Shown piece by piece: positions 27,056 through 35,921 of a DNA stretch of 64,000 bases; the first letter of the stretch is position 1; every line of letters starts with the position of its first letter. The DNA is from Qipengyuania huizhouensis (GTDB lineage Bacteria > Pseudomonadota > Alphaproteobacteria > Sphingomonadales > Sphingomonadaceae). The position numbers and the translations under genes were made by a program. The stretch covers positions 21,448 to 85,447 of the forward strand of contig NZ_JAIGNT010000012.1 of the NCBI RefSeq assembly GCF_019711635.1, read 5' to 3'. The notes under the pieces are model-generated. The model was not told the origin of the DNA. It made no database searches and saw nothing but the letters and a program-made list of their open reading frames with translations.

Positions 27056-27126
27056 GAGCTGCGGCGGGCCCTCCTGTTTCTCCCCCTCCTCCCGACGGAC
27101 CGCCGCAGCTCTCCCAGTTTGGAGAG
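27056..27126 (+). promoter_or_regulatory. Structured leader RNA of the EF-hand gene, candidate translational switch
   Basis: Two competing hairpins can be read directly. The first pairs GAGCTGCGGCGG (27056-27067) with its perfect complement at 27100-27111, enclosing a pyrimidine-rich 32-base loop with CTCCTCC. The second pairs CTCTCC (27109-27114) with GGAGAG (27121-27126) around CAGTTT; GGAGAG is the ribosome-binding site of the next gene. They share bases 27109-27111, so a complete first stem opens the ribosome-binding site. The trigger is unknown. Confidence 0.5.
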
Positions 27127-27130
27127 AATG

Positions 27131-27784
27131 ATGAAAAAGACCGCAATTGGATTTTCCGCCGCCGCACTGGCATTGGCTGGAACCGCTGCTCTTTCGCAGG
27201 GGCCGATGGGCAAGGTCGATACCGATGGCGATGGCAGTGTCACCCGCGCCGAAATGGCCAGCCATGGCGCTGCCATGTTCGCCAGAATGGATGCAAATGG
27301 CGACGGCGTGATCAACGCCGAAGACCGCGCCACCCGCCGCGCTGAAATGTTCGCCAAGGCCGATACGAATGGCGACGGCGAACTGTCGCAAGCCGAGATG
27401 GAAGCACGGCGCGATGCGCGGATGGAACGCCGGGAAGCACGCGCCGAACGCCGCGCCGAGCGCATGGCAGAGCGCTTCGCCAACATGGATACGGATAACT
27501 CCGGCGGCCTCACCCAGGAAGAAATGCAGGCAAATCGCGAAGCGCGTGGCAAGCGTGGCCATCACGGCAAACGCGGTGGTCGTCGCGGCGGCATGATGAT
27601 GATCCGCATGGCGGATGCCGATGGCGACAAATCGATCACGCGAGCCGAGTTCGACGCCGCACAGGCCGCCCATTTCGCTAGGGTCGATACCAATGGCGAC
27701 GGGAGGATTACCGCCGCCGAGCGCGAAGCCGCCCATCAGAAGATGCGCGCCGAAGGGAAGGCGAAGCGCGAAGCCGACCGGTAA
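27131..27784 (+). CDS. Exported multi-EF-hand calcium-binding protein
   Basis: 217 residues. A signal peptide (MKKTAIGFSAAALALAGTAALSQG) leads into six EF-hand loops: DTDGDGSVTRAE, DANGDGVINAED, DTNGDGELSQAE, DTDNSGGLTQEE, DADGDKSITRAE and DTNGDGRITAAE. The fourth and fifth loops deviate at a ligand position (S and K). The central part is rich in Arg, Glu and Met, and ends in a basic tail. Probably periplasmic Ca2+ buffering or sensing. ATG 27131 is six bases after GGAG; an ATG directly before it is too close. It precedes an OmpR-type two-component system by 48 bases, and its leader can hide the ribosome-binding site. Confidence 0.9.
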   Translation: MKKTAIGFSAAALALAGTAALSQGPMGKVDTDGDGSVTRAEMASHGAAMFARMDANGDGVINAEDRATRRAEMFAKADTNGDGELSQAEMEARRDARMERREARAERRAERMAERFANMDTDNSGGLTQEEMQANREARGKRGHHGKRGGRRGGMMMIRMADADGDKSITRAEFDAAQAAHFARVDTNGDGRITAAEREAAHQKMRAEGKAKREADR

Positions 27785-27832
27785 GGCGCTTGCGCATCTC
27801 GCAAGCCTCACGGTAGGCGCGAAAGCCGATCC

Positions 27833-28567
27833 ATGAACGATAACGCGCCCACCACCCTCCTGCTCGTCGACGACGAGCGAACGCTACGCGAGCCCCTGGC
27901 CGAATATCTCACCGGCCAGGGTTTCGTCGTGCGTGAAGCGGACAGCGCAGCCATGGCGCGCAGTCTGCTCGGCACGGAAACGCCCGACCTCGTCCTGCTC
28001 GACATCATGATGCCGGGAGAGGACGGCCTTTCGCTCTGTCGCCACCTCGCCGAGACCAAGAAAACGCCGGTCATCCTGCTGACCGCCAAGGGCGAAGCAA
28101 TGGACCGGATCGTCGGTCTCGAGATCGGCGCGGACGATTATGTGACGAAACCCTTCGAACCGCGCGAACTCGTGGCGCGTATCCGTTCGGTCCTGAGACG
28201 TGCCGAGCGCGTTCCGGAAGATGCTGCCGAGGACATGCTGTACGCATTCGAGGGCTGGAAGCTCGACCCGCTGAAGCGCCGCCTGATCGATCCCGAAGGC
28301 ACTCTCGTGCCGATTTCGACCGCCGAATTCCGTATGCTGCGCGCCTTCTGCGATCATCCGCGCCGCGTCCTCGATCGGGACCAGCTGCTCGATATGGTGC
28401 AAGGCCGCGAAGCGCACCTGTTCGACCGTGCGGTCGATAACCAGATCAGCCGGCTACGCCGAAAGATCGAAGCAGACAGCCGCAACCCGCATTTCATCCA
28501 GACCGTCCGCGGTGGCGGCTATCGCTTCGCCGCCGAAGTTACGCGGATGGCGCAGGATAGCCGGTGA
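27833..28567 (+). CDS. OmpR/PhoB family response regulator
   Basis: 244 residues. Receiver domain with acidic pocket LLLVDDERTLREP, phosphoacceptor Asp in DLVLLDIMMPGEDG, Thr in VILLTAKGE and conserved Lys in DYVTKPFEPRELVARI. The C-terminal winged helix has GWKLDPLKRRLIDPEG, FRMLRAFCDHPRRVLDRDQLLD and the recognition region RAVDNQISRLRRKIEAD with TVRGGGYRF. Its TGA overlaps the GTG of the histidine kinase (GTGA), so they form one cognate pair. The upstream EF-hand gene is a likely target or accessory. Confidence 0.95.
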   Translation: MNDNAPTTLLLVDDERTLREPLAEYLTGQGFVVREADSAAMARSLLGTETPDLVLLDIMMPGEDGLSLCRHLAETKKTPVILLTAKGEAMDRIVGLEIGADDYVTKPFEPRELVARIRSVLRRAERVPEDAAEDMLYAFEGWKLDPLKRRLIDPEGTLVPISTAEFRMLRAFCDHPRRVLDRDQLLDMVQGREAHLFDRAVDNQISRLRRKIEADSRNPHFIQTVRGGGYRFAAEVTRMAQDSR

Positions 28568-29991
28568 CGCGCTGGCTTCCGAAGAGCCTGCTCGGCCAGG
28601 TTACGCTGGCAGTCGCGCTCACGCTGTTCATCGTCCAGGGCGTGAACGGATTTCTGGCGTGGAGCATCGAAAAGGATCGCGCCGAAACCGGCTTGGTAAA
28701 CACGCTGGGCCTGCGCCTCGTCGCTTCGGCCCGCATCCGGGAAGGCGGGGCGGAAAAACTTGTGGCCCGGATCAGCCCTGGCCGGGAAGTGTCCCGCCGT
28801 AGCGAACAGGACCGCCCGCGCCGGATGGGCCGTCGGTTCTCCGGCACCGATTTCACACGAGAAACCGGCTTCCAGACCTTGCCGCAGGATCGCGCGATGC
28901 CCGAACTGCAGGAACGCCTTGCGGAGACATTGCGCGAGAACGGCCGCGAATTCACCGATATCAGGCTGGTCGAGCGGCCCGTATCGGCAGATCCGATCGC
29001 GCAGCGTTTCCTGCAGCGCCTTGCCCTTCGCCGTGGTTATGCGCCGGAAGACCTGCCCGATTCCATCGCGGTCGCCGGGATTACGGACGGCAATGGCTGG
29101 GACGTGGTCCGCGCCCCGATCCGCAAGCCGCATGAAAGATACGGCCCGCTTTTTCCCTTGCTCCAGGCCGGGATACTTACCCTGCTCCTCTCCTTCGTCC
29201 TCTGGCTCGTCCTGCGCCGGATCACCGGACCGCTCGCCCAGTTGACGACGCGAACCGAGGAATTCTCGCGGCGGCCCGGCCAGTCCGAGCCGATGGAGCC
29301 ACACGGGCCGGAAGATGTCCGCCGTTTGATTGGCGCGCATAATGCGATGGAGGCAAGGATCGGTGCCATGCTGGCCGAAAAGGACGTCATGCTCGGCGCG
29401 ATCGGGCACGATCTCAAGACTCCGCTGGCCGCCCTGCGCGTGCGCGTCGAAAGCGTCGAGAATGCCGCGGCGCGCGAACGCATGGTCGACAGCATCGAGG
29501 ACATCACGCTTACGCTCGACGAAATCCTTGCGCTTGCCCGCGTCGGCAAGTCGGACGCCGCGCCGGAAAGGACCGACCTTGCTGCACTGGCTGCCTCGGT
29601 AGTCGAGGAATTCGAGGACATGGGAGAGACGGTCGATCTGGAAACGCAGCGCATCGTCGCGACCATCCACCTCACCTGGCTCAAGCGCGGGCTGCGCAAC
29701 CTCGTCTCGAATGCCCTGCGTTATGGCGGCGGCGCCCGGGTATCCGTATTGCAAGAAGGAGATGCCGCCGTGCTGCGCGTAGAGGACAGCGGGCCGGGCA
29801 TCCCCGAAGACCGCATCGCCGACATGCTGGAGCCCTTCACCCGCGGCGAGGCAAGCCGCAACCGCGCCACCGGCGGGGCGGGGTTAGGCCTGACGCTGGC
29901 ACGCGCCGTGGCCGAACAACACGGCGGAGAACTGCATTTGTCGAACCGTCCCGGCGGCGGATTGCGGGCGGAATTCCGCCTCCCGCTCTAG
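28564..29991 (+). CDS. Sensor histidine kinase of the OmpR-type pair
   Basis: 475 residues. A first membrane helix (~10-33) and a second (~195-218) bracket a ~160-residue periplasmic sensor rich in Arg, which shows no recognisable fold. HAMP follows ([18 protein letters not shown]), then HisKA with [14 protein letters not shown] carrying the phosphoacceptor His, and HATPase with N-box [23 protein letters not shown] and [22 protein letters not shown] start coupled to the regulator. Its stop overlaps the convergent HerA-like gene by four bases. The signal may be a cation, given the EF-hand neighbour, but this is inference. Confidence 0.94.
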   Translation: MTRWLPKSLLGQVTLAVALTLFIVQGVNGFLAWSIEKDRAETGLVNTLGLRLVASARIREGGAEKLVARISPGREVSRRSEQDRPRRMGRRFSGTDFTRETGFQTLPQDRAMPELQERLAETLRENGREFTDIRLVERPVSADPIAQRFLQRLALRRGYAPEDLPDSIAVAGITDGNGWDVVRAPIRKPHERYGPLFPLLQAGILTLLLSFVLWLVLRRITGPLAQLTTRTEEFSRRPGQSEPMEPHGPEDVRRLIGAHNAMEARIGAMLAEKDVMLGAIGHDLKTPLAALRVRVESVENAAARERMVDSIEDITLTLDEILALARVGKSDAAPERTDLAALAASVVEEFEDMGETVDLETQRIVATIHLTWLKRGLRNLVSNALRYGGGARVSVLQEGDAAVLRVEDSGPGIPEDRIADMLEPFTRGEASRNRATGGAGLGLTLARAVAEQHGGELHLSNRPGGGLRAEFRLPL

Positions 29992-31514
29992 CGCATCAAT
30001 CCGCCGATAATGTTGCGCACGAATGCCGTGGCGCCGGTCCGCAGCGGATTGGCGCTCGATTTCTTGCCCAGTACCGTCGCCACCGCGATCGAGGTCAGCG
30101 ACCCTGCCGCAGCCGTGGCCGCGGCCTTGCCCGCCCTGCCCCACATCGAAGTCGATTTGCGGCTACGCTTCGCCACTTCTTCCCGCCCCTTCTCCGCCAC
30201 CTCTTCGGCGGTCGCGGCAGCATCGGCAGCCTTGGCGGCAAGCACTTCCTCGGCGCTCTCGCGATCGACGGCATCGTCATATTTCCCGTCCAGCTCGCTA
30301 ACCGAATTGACGATCTTGCGCTCCTTTTCGGTGACGGGGCCAAGGCGAGAATGCGGCGGCTTGATCAGCGTGCGCTGAACCACCGTCGGCGCACCGTCCT
30401 CGTCGAGAGTAGAGACCAGAGCCTCGCCGACCTTGAGTTCGGTAATCGCTTCTTCGACATCGAGCTCGGGATTGATGCGGAAAGTCTCGGCGGCCGCCTT
30501 GATCGCGCGCTGGTCGCGCGGGGTGAAGGCGCGCAATGCGTGCTGGATACGGTTGCCCAGTTGCCCGGCGATCTTTTCGGGAATGTCGATCGGGTTCTGC
30601 GTCACGAAATAGACGCCGACCCCCTTCGACCGGATCAAACGCACGACCTGCTCGACCTTGTCTTCCAGCGCTTCAGGAGCGTCGTCGAACAGCAGGTGCG
30701 CCTCGTCGAAGAAGAACACCAGCTTCGGCTTATCGGGATCGCCAACCTCGGGCAGGGTCTCAAACAGCTCGGCGAGCAGCCACAGAAGGAAGGTTGCGTA
30801 AAGCTTGGGTCCGCGCATCAATTTGTCGGCGGCGAGCACGTTGATGATGCCGCGGCCCTGCTCGTCCACCTTCAGGAAATCGTCGATCTCCAGCGCGGGT
30901 TCGCCGAAGAACATATCCGCGCCCTGGCTTTCGAAACTGAGCAACTGCCGCTGGATTGCCCCGACACTGGCCTTGGAGACATTGCCATATGTGCCCGAAA
31001 GCTCGCTCGCATTGTCGTAGGCGAAACTGAGCATCGATTGCAGGTCGCCGAGATCGAGCAGCAGGAGCTTGTTCTCGTCGGCATAGCGGAAGACGATGTT
31101 GAGCACGCCTTCCTGCGTCTCGTTCAGATCGAGCAACCGGGCGAGAAGCAACGGCCCCATTTCCGAAATCGTCGTGCGGATCGGGAAACCCTGTTCGCCG
31201 TAGAGATCCCAGAAGACCGCGGCGTTATCGGCATAGGCATAGTCGTCCATGCCCAGTTCTTTCGCGCGGCCTTCCAGCTTGTCGGCGTGTTTGAATTGCG
31301 AGGAACCGGCCATGGATATGCCGGCCAGATCGCCTTTCACGTCAGCAACGAATACAGGCACGCCGTTGGCGGAAAAGCTCTCGGCCAGGCCTTGCAATGT
31401 CACGGTCTTTCCGGTCCCGGTTGCGCCCGCAATCAGCCCGTGGCGATTGGCCTGTTCGAGCCGCAAATACTGCTTTTCGCCATGCGCATCCAACCCGAGG
31501 AAAATCGTGCTCAT
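29988..31514 (-). CDS. HerA/YjgR-like ATPase (DUF853)
   Basis: 508 residues. Walker [21 protein letters not shown] sits near residues 27-46, and the Walker B-type acidic pair lies in [52 protein letters not shown] is a strong YjgR-family segment. The last ~100 residues are Ala-rich and end in a hydrophobic stretch ([19 protein letters not shown]), which could be a membrane contact. The cellular role of YjgR proteins is not established; the motor resembles the HerA/FtsK class, so DNA translocation is possible. Confidence 0.88.
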   Translation of the reverse strand: MSTIFLGLDAHGEKQYLRLEQANRHGLIAGATGTGKTVTLQGLAESFSANGVPVFVADVKGDLAGISMAGSSQFKHADKLEGRAKELGMDDYAYADNAAVFWDLYGEQGFPIRTTISEMGPLLLARLLDLNETQEGVLNIVFRYADENKLLLLDLGDLQSMLSFAYDNASELSGTYGNVSKASVGAIQRQLLSFESQGADMFFGEPALEIDDFLKVDEQGRGIINVLAADKLMRGPKLYATFLLWLLAELFETLPEVGDPDKPKLVFFFDEAHLLFDDAPEALEDKVEQVVRLIRSKGVGVYFVTQNPIDIPEKIAGQLGNRIQHALRAFTPRDQRAIKAAAETFRINPELDVEEAITELKVGEALVSTLDEDGAPTVVQRTLIKPPHSRLGPVTEKERKIVNSVSELDGKYDDAVDRESAEEVLAAKAADAAATAEEVAEKGREEVAKRSRKSTSMWGRAGKAAATAAAGSLTSIAVATVLGKKSSANPLRTGATAFVRNIIGGLMR

Positions 31515-31621
31515 ATTCTTCCCGTTCTTTTTCGATGTATGTGCCGATGTGGCGCAGGCAGGGCGCCAAGGTCAAGCAATGGCTCGACTTGGAGCACGAG
31601 GGCTGTAAAGGCATTGGCACG

Positions 31622-33433
31622 ATGGCGGGCCGGCATCCTTTCATACTGTTGGACGATGCGCGCGAGAGCGGCGCTGCCGATGCCCTGCTGTATGAGAACC
31701 CGCAGCAGGTTTTCATCGCCAATCGTCCCGGCGAGGTCGAAGCCGTGCTTCACGCTGCCGAAACCGCACGACGTGAAGGCGGGGAGTTGGCAGGCTATAT
31801 CGCCTATGAGGCGGGGCTGGCGCTGGAAGAACGGCTGGCAAAGCTTGCCCAAGGCAAGACGGGCGGCGCAGGGCCGCTGGTCTGGCTTGGCCTTTTCAAC
31901 GCACCGGAGCGCATTGCCGCCACCGATATGCCCGCATGGCTTGCTGCTCGCGCGCAGGGTGCGGGGAGCGTCGGCCCGCTGGAGCCGCAAATCTCGCCCG
32001 GCGGCTACGAGGTTGCATTCGAGCGGTTGCAGGAAGCGATCCGTGCAGGCGATATCTACCAGGCGAACCTGACCTTTCCGCTGGCAGGTAACTTCACCGG
32101 TGACCCGCTGGGCCTCTATGCCGCGCTGCGACCTGCGGCGCGGGCTGGCTATGGTGGGGTGATCTTCGACGGATCGCACTGGCTGCTCAGCCTGTCGCCC
32201 GAATTGTTCGTGTCCCTGAGAGGCCACGAGGCAAAGGCCAAGCCGATGAAAGGCACGCGTCCGCGTTCCGCCGATGCCGGGCAGGACGAAGCCCTGGCCG
32301 ACGAACTTGCGAATTCGGTCAAGGACAAGGCCGAAAACCTCATGATCGTCGACCTGATGCGCAACGATCTCTCCCGCGTGGCCGAGGCGGGCAGCGTGCG
32401 GGTGGACGAGCCCTTCGCGATCGAGAGCTATCCGACGGTCCACCAGATGGTGAGCGTGGTACATGCCCAACTGCGCGAGGATATGGGTGCAGTCGATCTG
32501 GTGCGTGCGCTTTTTCCCTGCGGTTCGATCACCGGTGCGCCGAAGATCCGCGCAATGGAGCTGATCGACGCGGTGGAGCGCGAACCACGCGGTCCCTATT
32601 GCGGTGCCATCGGGCGGATCGGGACGGACGGCGATGCCGCTTTCAACGTCGCAATACGCACCTTGCGGCTGACCGAAATCGAGAATGCGCGCGGCAAGGC
32701 CGTGCTCGGCGTGGGCGGCGCGATCGTTGCCGACAGCGAGCCGCGTACGGAATGGCGCGAGGCGCTCCTGAAAGGCGCATTCGCCAGCAAGTCGTCGCCC
32801 GAACACAAGGCGTCGCAGTTCGACCTGATCGAGACCATGCGCTTCACCCCCGAGGAAGGCATCCCCCTGCTCGAAGCCCATCTTTCGCGGATGAAGGACA
32901 GCGCCGCGGAGCTGGGCTTCGTGTTCGACCGCCATGAAGCGCGCAACCAGCTTCACGCCTGCTGTTTCGTCCTCGACGAGCCGGGCCGCATCCGTCTGCT
33001 GGCTTCGCGCAGCGGCGCCATTGCTCTGGAGGTGCAGGGCATGCCCGATGCCTGGCCCAATCCCGCCACGTGCATCATCCTCCCGCTGCCGGTGGATTCC
33101 GGTGACTGGCGGCTGCGCCACAAGACCACCGACCGCGGCTTTTATGAAGATGCGCAGGCCATCGCCCGGCGGCATGGTGCGACCGAGGCATTGTTCGTGC
33201 GCGAGGACGGCCTGCTGACCGAAGGGTGCGTCACCAATATCTTTGTCGAGCGCGATGGCCTATGGCTGACCCCGCCCGCAGCACTCGGCCTCCTGCCCGG
33301 CGTGTTCCGCCAGTCGCTCCTCGATGGGGGCAAGGCGCGCGAAGCCGAACTCACCATTGCCGATCTCGAGGACGGTTTCTTCCTCGGAAATGCGCTACGC
33401 CAGATGGTGCGCGCCGAACTGAAAGCCGTATGA
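31622..33433 (+). CDS. pabBC: Aminodeoxychorismate synthase component I fused to aminodeoxychorismate lyase
   Basis: 603 residues. The first ~350 form PabB: IRAGDIYQANLTFPL, the KPMKGTRPR loop, LMIVDLMRNDLSRVAEAGSV and PCGSITGAPKIRAMELID bind chorismate and metal. The rest is a class IV PLP lyase like PabC: IETMRFTPEEG, the likely PLP lysine in LRHKTTDRGFY, and LLTEGCVTNIFVE. Together they make 4-aminobenzoate for folate, given ammonia or a PabA partner, which is not in the window. ATG 31622 is preceded by AAAGG at 31610; upstream ATGs in frame belong to the opposing gene's leader. Its stop overlaps the next ATG. Confidence 0.93.
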   Translation: MAGRHPFILLDDARESGAADALLYENPQQVFIANRPGEVEAVLHAAETARREGGELAGYIAYEAGLALEERLAKLAQGKTGGAGPLVWLGLFNAPERIAATDMPAWLAARAQGAGSVGPLEPQISPGGYEVAFERLQEAIRAGDIYQANLTFPLAGNFTGDPLGLYAALRPAARAGYGGVIFDGSHWLLSLSPELFVSLRGHEAKAKPMKGTRPRSADAGQDEALADELANSVKDKAENLMIVDLMRNDLSRVAEAGSVRVDEPFAIESYPTVHQMVSVVHAQLREDMGAVDLVRALFPCGSITGAPKIRAMELIDAVEREPRGPYCGAIGRIGTDGDAAFNVAIRTLRLTEIENARGKAVLGVGGAIVADSEPRTEWREALLKGAFASKSSPEHKASQFDLIETMRFTPEEGIPLLEAHLSRMKDSAAELGFVFDRHEARNQLHACCFVLDEPGRIRLLASRSGAIALEVQGMPDAWPNPATCIILPLPVDSGDWRLRHKTTDRGFYEDAQAIARRHGATEALFVREDGLLTEGCVTNIFVERDGLWLTPPAALGLLPGVFRQSLLDGGKAREAELTIADLEDGFFLGNALRQMVRAELKAV

Positions 33434-34086
33434 CCGACATCCCGATTATTTTCGAAGACGGCGAAGCGCTGGTAATCAACAAGCCTGCGGGCATTTCCGT
33501 GGACCGCCCCAAGCGCGGCGGGCCGTGTCTGGAAGACCATTTCGAACAGCTCCGTCTCGGCTTCCAGCGCGATCCCTCGCCGGTCCACCGGCTGGATACG
33601 GACACCAGCGGCTGCCTGCTGCTGGCGCGCAATCCCAAGGCGTTGAAGCGATTCGCCAAGGCCTTCGAGGACCGGCTCGTGACCAAGCGTTATGTCGGTG
33701 TCGTTGCAGGTATTCCCGAGGGCGAAGAGGGCACGATCGAGCTCTCGCTTTCCAAGATCAGCAGCGCGGAAAAAGGCTGGCGCATGATCGCCGCCAGGAA
33801 GGGCAAGCCCTCCATCACCCACTGGCGCAAGTTGATGGAAAATGATGGAAAGGCCCTCCTCGAATTCCGTCCGGAAACCGGAAGGACGCACCAGATCCGG
33901 ATTCATTGCGAGGCGGGACTCGGCGTGCCGCTATTGGGCGATCCGGTTTACGGGAGTGGCAAGGGCGCGCCGCGCACCATGCTGCATGCGGCAGGCCTGG
34001 TGGTCCCGCGCGAGAAGAAGCCCGCCATCGAGGCGGCCGCGCCGCTGCCGCGCGAGTTCGCGGCGCTCGGGTTCGCGGATGGGTAG
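33430..34086 (+). CDS. RluA family pseudouridine synthase
   Basis: 218 residues, a bare catalytic domain with no S4 domain. Motif I is ALVINKPAGISVDRP, the catalytic Asp is in PVHRLDTDTSGCLLLARN, and RPETGRTHQIRIHCEAGLGVPLLGDPVYG is motif III. Lacking the S4 domain, it resembles the RluA/TruC-size members that modify rRNA or tRNA; the target uridine is not readable. ATG overlaps the pabBC stop (ATGA), and its end overlaps the arfB start, so the three genes are translationally linked. Confidence 0.93.
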   Translation: MTDIPIIFEDGEALVINKPAGISVDRPKRGGPCLEDHFEQLRLGFQRDPSPVHRLDTDTSGCLLLARNPKALKRFAKAFEDRLVTKRYVGVVAGIPEGEEGTIELSLSKISSAEKGWRMIAARKGKPSITHWRKLMENDGKALLEFRPETGRTHQIRIHCEAGLGVPLLGDPVYGSGKGAPRTMLHAAGLVVPREKKPAIEAAAPLPREFAALGFADG

Positions 34087-34483
34087 AATCGTCGACCGTG
34101 CGTTGGAGATCGCCGAGGAGAAATTCATCGCTTCCTCCGGCCCGGGCGGGCAGAATGTGAACAAGGTCGCCACGGCGGTGCAGCTCCGGGTGGACGTATT
34201 CCAGCTCGGCCTGAGCCCGGAAACCTTCGAGCGAATCAAGGAAATCGCGGGCAGCAGGTTCACCAAGAACGGCGAAATCGTCCTCACCGCCAACGAGTAT
34301 CGCACGCAGGAACAGAACCGCGAGGCGGCGCGGGAGCGTCTGATCCAACTTGTCAATCAAGCGCTTGATCCGCCCAGGAAACGCAAGAAGAGCAGGGTGA
34401 ACCGCGTGGGCAAGGTGAAACGCCTCAAGGCCAAGAAGGTGCGCGGCGACGTGAAGGCCAAACGCGGCAAGGTCGAATGGTAA
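34079..34483 (+). CDS. arfB: Ribosome rescue peptidyl-tRNA hydrolase ArfB
   Basis: 134 residues. The GGQ motif (SSGPGGQNVNKVATAVQLR, residues ~20-38) hydrolyses peptidyl-tRNA on stalled ribosomes. RFTKNGEIVLTANEYRTQEQNREAARERL is the standard continuation, and the C-terminal tail is strongly basic (KRKKSRVNRVGKVKRLKAKK), as needed to thread into an empty mRNA channel. Its ATG lies eight bases inside the end of the pseudouridine synthase gene. Formerly YaeJ. Confidence 0.95.
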   Translation: MGRIVDRALEIAEEKFIASSGPGGQNVNKVATAVQLRVDVFQLGLSPETFERIKEIAGSRFTKNGEIVLTANEYRTQEQNREAARERLIQLVNQALDPPRKRKKSRVNRVGKVKRLKAKKVRGDVKAKRGKVEW

Positions 34484-34502
34484 TGCCTGCTGCGCCCGGC
34501 GC

Positions 34503-34531
34503 TTGACTTTTCCCCGTGAATCACACAAAGG
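34503..34531 (+). promoter_or_regulatory. Possible promoter of rpmG
   Basis: A good -35-like TTGACT (34503-34508) lies ~130 bases before rpmG. The region 17 bases downstream (CAAAGG) is a poor -10, so only the -35 element is convincing. The 148-base gap otherwise holds nothing I can name. Confidence 0.3.
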
Positions 34532-34631
34532 GCGCGCCGGACGGCGGTGCGACACGCGCCGCCCTTATTATTTAGGCCGTCTCTCCATCGCGTGGGGCGG
34601 ACCCTTTTCGAAAGATCTTTAGGAACACGCC

Positions 34632-34799
34632 ATGGCGAAGCCCGCAACCGTCAAGATCAAGCTCGTCTCGACCGCCGACACGGGCTTCTATTACGTGACG
34701 AAGAAGAATCCGCGCAACCACACCGAAAAGTTCGTCTTCAAGAAGTACGATCCGGTGGCGCGCAAGCACGTCGAATTCAAGGAAGCCAAGATCAAGTGA
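34632..34799 (+). CDS. rpmG: 50S ribosomal protein L33
   Basis: 55 residues: [20 protein letters not shown] and [20 protein letters not shown] are the standard L33 sequence. It carries no CxxC pairs, so it is the zinc-independent (C-minus) form. AGGAACACGCC precedes the ATG. Confidence 0.97.
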   Translation: MAKPATVKIKLVSTADTGFYYVTKKNPRNHTEKFVFKKYDPVARKHVEFKEAKIK

Positions 34800-34887
34800 T
34801 CTTGCCGGGCCGTGCGGTCCGGAAGCTGAACGGCGGGAACGCCTTTAGTTCAGTGACAGTTCAATGCTCCGACTGTAATTCAGGAGC

Positions 34888-35547
34888 ATGAGCACCTTGT
34901 CTATCTTCAAGAATCGTCCCGTCGCCTCCGCACTGGCGCTTGCGCTATCCGTGGGCGTCCCCGCATCCTTCTATGCCGCACCGGCCCCCGTCGAGGCGGC
35001 GGCCGGCGATCTCGACCGTGCGGTCGCGGCATTGCGCGGCATTTCCACCATGAAGGCGAACTTCGTCCAGACCGACCGCAACGGCCAGGCCGTTTCGGGC
35101 GTGATGACGCTGAAGCGCCCCGGCAAGATCCGTTTCGAATATGAAAAGGGCGTGCCGCTGCTGGTCGTCTCGAACGGCAAGTCGATGTACATGATCGACT
35201 ACGAGGTGAACCAGGTCCAGCGCTGGCCGATCAGCAATTCGCCGCTGGGCGCGCTGCTCGACCCGAGCCGCGACGTGAAGAAATACGGCAAGCTGGTCCC
35301 GACCAGTCACAGCGATGTCGTCAGCATCGAGGTCCGCGATCCAAATCGCCCGGAATTCGGCACAATCACGCTGATCTTCGCACGCGACGGATCGGCTCCG
35401 GGCGGTCTGCGTCTCACGCACTGGGTGGCGCTCGATTCGCAGAATCACCGCACCACGGTTCGCCTGAGCAACAACCGCTACGGGGTGTCGGTTGCCGACA
35501 GCGCATTCACCTTCAGGGATCCGCGCCGTTCATCCCGTCGCCCGTAA
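34888..35547 (+). CDS. lolA: Outer membrane lipoprotein carrier protein LolA
   Basis: 219 residues with an N-terminal signal region (to ~residue 38, PAPVEAA). The mature part follows LolA: AVAALRGISTMKANFVQTDRNGQAVSGVMTLKRPGKIRFEY and later GKSMYMIDYEVNQVQRWPI. It ferries lipoproteins across the periplasm from LolCDE to the outer membrane. It follows rpmG by 88 bases. In relatives I expect it near xth, so the 2.7 kb that follow look inserted. Annotated start ATG 34888; no strong ribosome-binding site is visible except CAGGAG at 34882-34887. Confidence 0.9.
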   Translation: MSTLSIFKNRPVASALALALSVGVPASFYAAPAPVEAAAGDLDRAVAALRGISTMKANFVQTDRNGQAVSGVMTLKRPGKIRFEYEKGVPLLVVSNGKSMYMIDYEVNQVQRWPISNSPLGALLDPSRDVKKYGKLVPTSHSDVVSIEVRDPNRPEFGTITLIFARDGSAPGGLRLTHWVALDSQNHRTTVRLSNNRYGVSVADSAFTFRDPRRSSRRP

Positions 35548-35725
35548 ATACCATTTCGGCGACAGGCCGTTCGATTGTTGCGATTCCCCGATGTCGAATG
35601 TTCATTGAGCAGCAAGCCGGGCAGGCCTAGAACCGGGTTATCGAAGCGGTGGCAGCAATTTCCCCCCTGTTGATTGCCCGCCCAAAAAACCGCTCGATAT
35701 CCAAGCGTGACGAACGCTCACAAGG
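35548..35725. other. Intergenic region with no recognised gene
   Basis: 178 bases between lolA and a strong terminator. I found no coding frame with a plausible start, and no tRNA. A short AGCGT-gacga-ACGCT hairpin lies just before the terminator, so a small RNA ending there is possible but unproven. Confidence 0.4.
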
Positions 35726-35761
35726 AACCCTCGAGCCAATGCCCCCGGCTCGAGGGTTTTT
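35726..35761 (+). terminator. Strong Rho-independent terminator
   Basis: AACCCTCGAGCC (35726-35737) pairs with GGCTCGAGGGTT (35747-35758) around a nine-base loop and runs into a T tract. It ends transcripts from lolA or from a small RNA in the preceding gap. The next ~160 bases to the rrf2-type gene hold nothing I can assign. Confidence 0.85.
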
Positions 35762-35921
35762 GTGTGCCCCCTCAAACGCCGGGCGCGGCGCATCCGCGTC
35801 GCTTGGCTTCGCGCCAGTCGGCCTTTGACTGCCGTGATCGGGAACCCACTTCCCTGGACAGCGGTCTCACTCTCTTGATCGGGCCAATGGAGGGTAAACG
35901 AGCGCGGCATGGCCGCGGATA

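Noticed and set aside
35638..35910. A 90-codon minus-strand frame across the terminator downstream of lolA.
   Set aside because: It spans a strong plus-strand terminator, has no ribosome-binding site and reads like translated noncoding DNA.
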